Shown here: piece by piece, positions 62,901-64,000 of the stretch
How positions within the stretch are numbered: the first letter of the stretch is position 1
Layout: every line of letters begins with the position of its first letter
DNA from: an uncultured Ruminococcus sp.
GTDB taxonomy: Bacteria > Bacillota > Clostridia > Oscillospirales > Acutalibacteraceae
Assembly: GCA_902773135.1 (NCBI GenBank)
Contig: CACYDP010000084.1
Location: 18,583 to 82,582 of the forward strand
Direction: 5' to 3'
Length of the DNA stretch: 64,000 nt
Translations under genes and position numbers: made by a program
The notes under the pieces: model-generated
The model's input: the letters and a program-made list of their open reading frames with translations, nothing else
Told to the model about the DNA's origin: nothing
Databases searched by the model: none

Positions 62901-64000
62901 ATTACGGCATCGTCAAACAATGGAAAGACTGCTTCTGTCAGTGTGACGGTTGCTAAAGAGAACCCCATAGAAGAACTTCTCAATAACTCTAAGATTTCGT
63001 CAACATCAATTACGCTTGGCAACAGTGTAACAGTGACAGCAGCAGCTTCGGGCGGTACAGGTTCTTATACCTACGAAGTAACCTATAAGAAAAACACCGA
63101 TACTAATTGGGCAACCAAACAGGCATACAGCACCAATAAAACAGTATCTATCAAGCCCGGTGCGGCAACAACTTATACCATAAAGGTAAGAGTAAAGGAC
63201 GGCAGCGGTACAGTAGTAGGCAAAAACTTTACTGTGAAAGTGACAGCACTACAGCTTACCAATAATTCTACTATCGACAAAACAGCCATTAATCTTGGCG
63301 AAAGCGTAAAAATTACAGCAGCAGCTTCGGGTGGTACTGGTTCTTATACCTATGAAGTAACCTATAAGAAGAATACCGATAGCAGTTGGGCAACCAAACA
63401 GGCATACAGCACTAACAAAACGGTATCTATCAAACCCGGTGCAGCAACAACTTATACCGTAAAGGCAAGAGTAAAGGACAGCAGCGGTACAGTAGTAGGC
63501 AAGAACTTTACCGTGAAAGTAACCAAAGCTCTTACCAACTCATCAAAAATTTCCGCATCATCTGTTACGCTCGGCGGCAAAGTAACGATCACCACAGCGG
63601 CAACAGGCGGTACAGGCTATTATAACTATGCTGTTCTTGTTAAAAAGTCAAGCGATTCTTCCTGGACAACAAAACAAAATTACAGCTCTAATGACATAGT
63701 AGCATTCAAGCCCGGTGCAGCAACAACTTATGTCATTCGTGTTAAAGTTAAAGATACTGAGGGAACCATTGCTTCAAAGGACTTTACTCTGAAAGTTACT
63801 AGACCGGCTCTTGCTAATAATTCAACGATTGACAAAACATCGATCAATCTGGGCGACAAAGTAACTGTAACAGCAGCAGCTTCGGGTGGTGCTGGTTCTT
63901 ATACCTATGAAGTAACCTATAAGAAATCCGCTGATACCGATTGGGCAACCAAACAGGCATACAGCACCAACAAAACAGTATCCATCAAGCCCGGTGCAGC
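59949..64000 (+). CDS. Secreted multidomain alpha-amylase (GH13) with Ig-like repeats and starch-binding module, 3' end outside the window
   Basis: At least 1350 residues in one open frame that reaches the edge. Signal peptide (basic KLKKNLKRS then AALLLTALMAA, cleavage near VSA-ASS, residue 37-38). GH13 catalytic domain about 55-520: GYDYHGYHAYDF, DIVLNHTCNW, nucleophile Asp269 in GVDGFRIDTVKH, acid/base Glu301 in MFGEVC, Asp424 in VDSHDYA. Then a C-terminal beta domain to about 620, two Big_2 Ig-like domains (about 655-731, 737-814), a CBM26-like starch module (about 824-914, IYFEKPASWGNNVNAYFFD), a third Big_2 (about 923-1003), and at least four 92-residue repeats. AAAGGA precedes the ATG at longish distance. 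It should digest starch or malto-oligosaccharides at the cell surface; no anchor or dockerin is visible before the edge. Confidence 0.93.
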   Translation, partial: MSGFSKLKKNLKRSAALLLTALMAATCVDASVLSVSAASSSVLSNDERGVIYANSRTDFRDESIYFVITTRFYDGDPSNNARTSEDKKANNPENDPSWRGDFAGLIDKLDYIKALGFTAIWITPVVENDSGYDYHGYHAYDFSAVDKRYESNGITYQTLIDACHDKGIKVIQDIVLNHTCNWGEKNLLQLTSDVYSERNQAVMNGSNDPENIYHHNGFCGGGDWDNYEAQRKTIADDCFDLETENPKVYNYLVDCYTNYINMGVDGFRIDTVKHIPRLTFNSVFLPAFRKAGGENFYMFGEVCTKGHDVWYRGNPPISTSFYTWADDASWTGRWSDSLASNEALVDEHYLAHMDTSSQPTSTNAFLNGNDYHTPDYSSRSGMDAIDFQMHWSFNNANEAFNTALGEDQYFNDSTWNVVYVDSHDYAPDQNQTLRYTGGTDAWAENLSLMFTFRGIPCLFYGSEIEFQAGKPIDVGPNAPLSETGRAYFGDNIEGNVDTADFTVFGNVSGTVADTLNSTLSQHIMRLNRIRQSVPALRKGQYSTEGCSGNIAFKRRYTDSNTDSFACVAISGSATFTGVPNGTYIDAVTGDTQTVSGGTLTANVSGKGNMKVYVLNTSKTSAPGRVIPNGDYLTDGGGAEKIGPVDINVKKIDPTGITLDNSSITITEGSSQKVTATVSPSNATNKTVTWSTNNAAVATVSGGTITGVAKGTATITAETSNGLKATVSVTVKEDLNKPTGVTVSPASLTIAAGGSDNLTATVSPSNATNKTVTWTSSDTSVATVSGGTVTAVSEGSAVITATTSNGLTATSVVTVTGKTYPTISSGIYFEKPASWGNNVNAYFFDKSSNTTVGTAWPGTAMKLDAATGVYTLEYSTTNSNLAIVFNDGSNQAPGQNGGGFDYKDHGLYTSSGFSKVIEEVKIVDVTSVSLDKTSLSLNAGDTASVTATVAPSNATNKTITWTSSNTSVATVSGGVIKAVGAGTATITASSNNGKTASVSVTVAKENPIEELLNNSKISSTSITLGNSVTVTAAASGGTGSYTYEVTYKKNTDTNWATKQAYSTNKTVSIKPGAATTYTIKVRVKDGSGTVVGKNFTVKVTALQLTNNSTIDKTAINLGESVKITAAASGGTGSYTYEVTYKKNTDSSWATKQAYSTNKTVSIKPGAATTYTVKARVKDSSGTVVGKNFTVKVTKALTNSSKISASSVTLGGKVTITTAATGGTGYYNYAVLVKKSSDSSWTTKQNYSSNDIVAFKPGAATTYVIRVKVKDTEGTIASKDFTLKVTRPALANNSTIDKTSINLGDKVTVTAAASGGAGSYTYEVTYKKSADTDWATKQAYSTNKTVSIKPGA
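62979..64000 (+). repeat. Tandem 276-bp coding repeats in the amylase
   Basis: Units begin at 62979, 63255, 63531 and 63810 (periods 276, 276, 279 bases) and continue past the edge. Each encodes a beta-sandwich-like module with N-S-x-I near the start, GGTGSYTYEV, KKNTD-WATKQAYSTNKTVSIKPG and FTVKVT. Units 1, 2 and 4 are almost identical over long stretches even at the DNA level; unit 3 is clearly more divergent. Confidence 0.93.

Noticed and set aside
61838-63022. Minus-strand open frames opposite the Ig-like domains
   Set aside because: They arise because Thr/Val/Ser-rich repeats translate as Val/Thr/Ser-rich strings in the antisense frame; no start signals.

Overview
The window is a stretch of chromosome from a low-GC, spore-forming anaerobic Gram-positive bacterium, most likely a clostridial Ruminococcus-type organism. 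Four things point there: a perfect CIRCE operator in front of groESL; an oxygen-independent class III ribonucleotide reductase (nrdD and nrdG); spore genes (an alpha/beta small acid-soluble spore protein and SpoVAD); and a very large secreted alpha-amylase with bacterial Ig-like domains and a starch-binding module. A sporulating starch degrader such as Ruminococcus bromii would fit, but the species is inference. Almost all genes are ordinary chromosomal genes. There is no phage, transposase, CRISPR array, rRNA or tRNA that I could see.

Layout. 1-5.3 kb: type II fatty-acid operon fabF(partial)-accB-fabZ-accC-accD-accA. 5.4-10.4 kb: trmL, a YbiT-like ABC-F ATPase, a CBS-domain protein with a possible HEPN-like N-terminus, mnmA and queA. 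10.5-12 kb: a small accessory patch holding an intact RelB/DinJ-type antitoxin, a toxin cut off after about 25 codons, a GNAT acetyltransferase and a CD3324-type small HTH protein. 12-22 kb: EamA exporter, Smr protein, YerC, methyltransferases, hslO, a cytidylate-kinase-like protein, ilvD, the ECF transporter core ecfA1-ecfA2-ecfT and truA. 22-31 kb: a DUF5711-like protein, then htpG, ftsK, uppP, tepA and an unknown gene on the minus strand. 31-38 kb: pepF, an ABC exporter pair with a coiled-coil FtsX permease, and a degenerate ApgM-like protein. 38-43 kb: amt-glnK behind a promoter with a terminator hairpin in the leader, a HAD phosphatase, membrane proteins, a PH-domain protein, YitT and ferredoxin. 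43-47 kb: tRNA methyltransferase, rsmI, maf and a VanY-type carboxypeptidase. 47-50 kb: groES-groEL and a 49-residue membrane protein. 50-55 kb: nrdD facing a Crp/Fnr gene across a shared palindromic operator, SASP, spoVAD and nrdG. 55-59.5 kb: hprK-murB-rapZ-whiA-vanZ. 59.9 kb to the edge: the amylase, still open at the end.

The best candidates for something not yet described are two. One is a dispersed, roughly 50-bp imperfect palindrome: five clear copies and one decayed one. Four of the clear copies follow genes, all in the same orientation relative to the upstream gene and three directly at the stop codon. The other is the nrdD/crp divergent control region, where one 16-bp palindrome sits at about -41.5 for nrdD and covers the -35 of the regulator gene. 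Smaller points of interest are the terminator in the amt leader, the apparently catalytically dead ApgM-like protein, the HEPN-like/CBS fusion and the eroded toxin-antitoxin locus.
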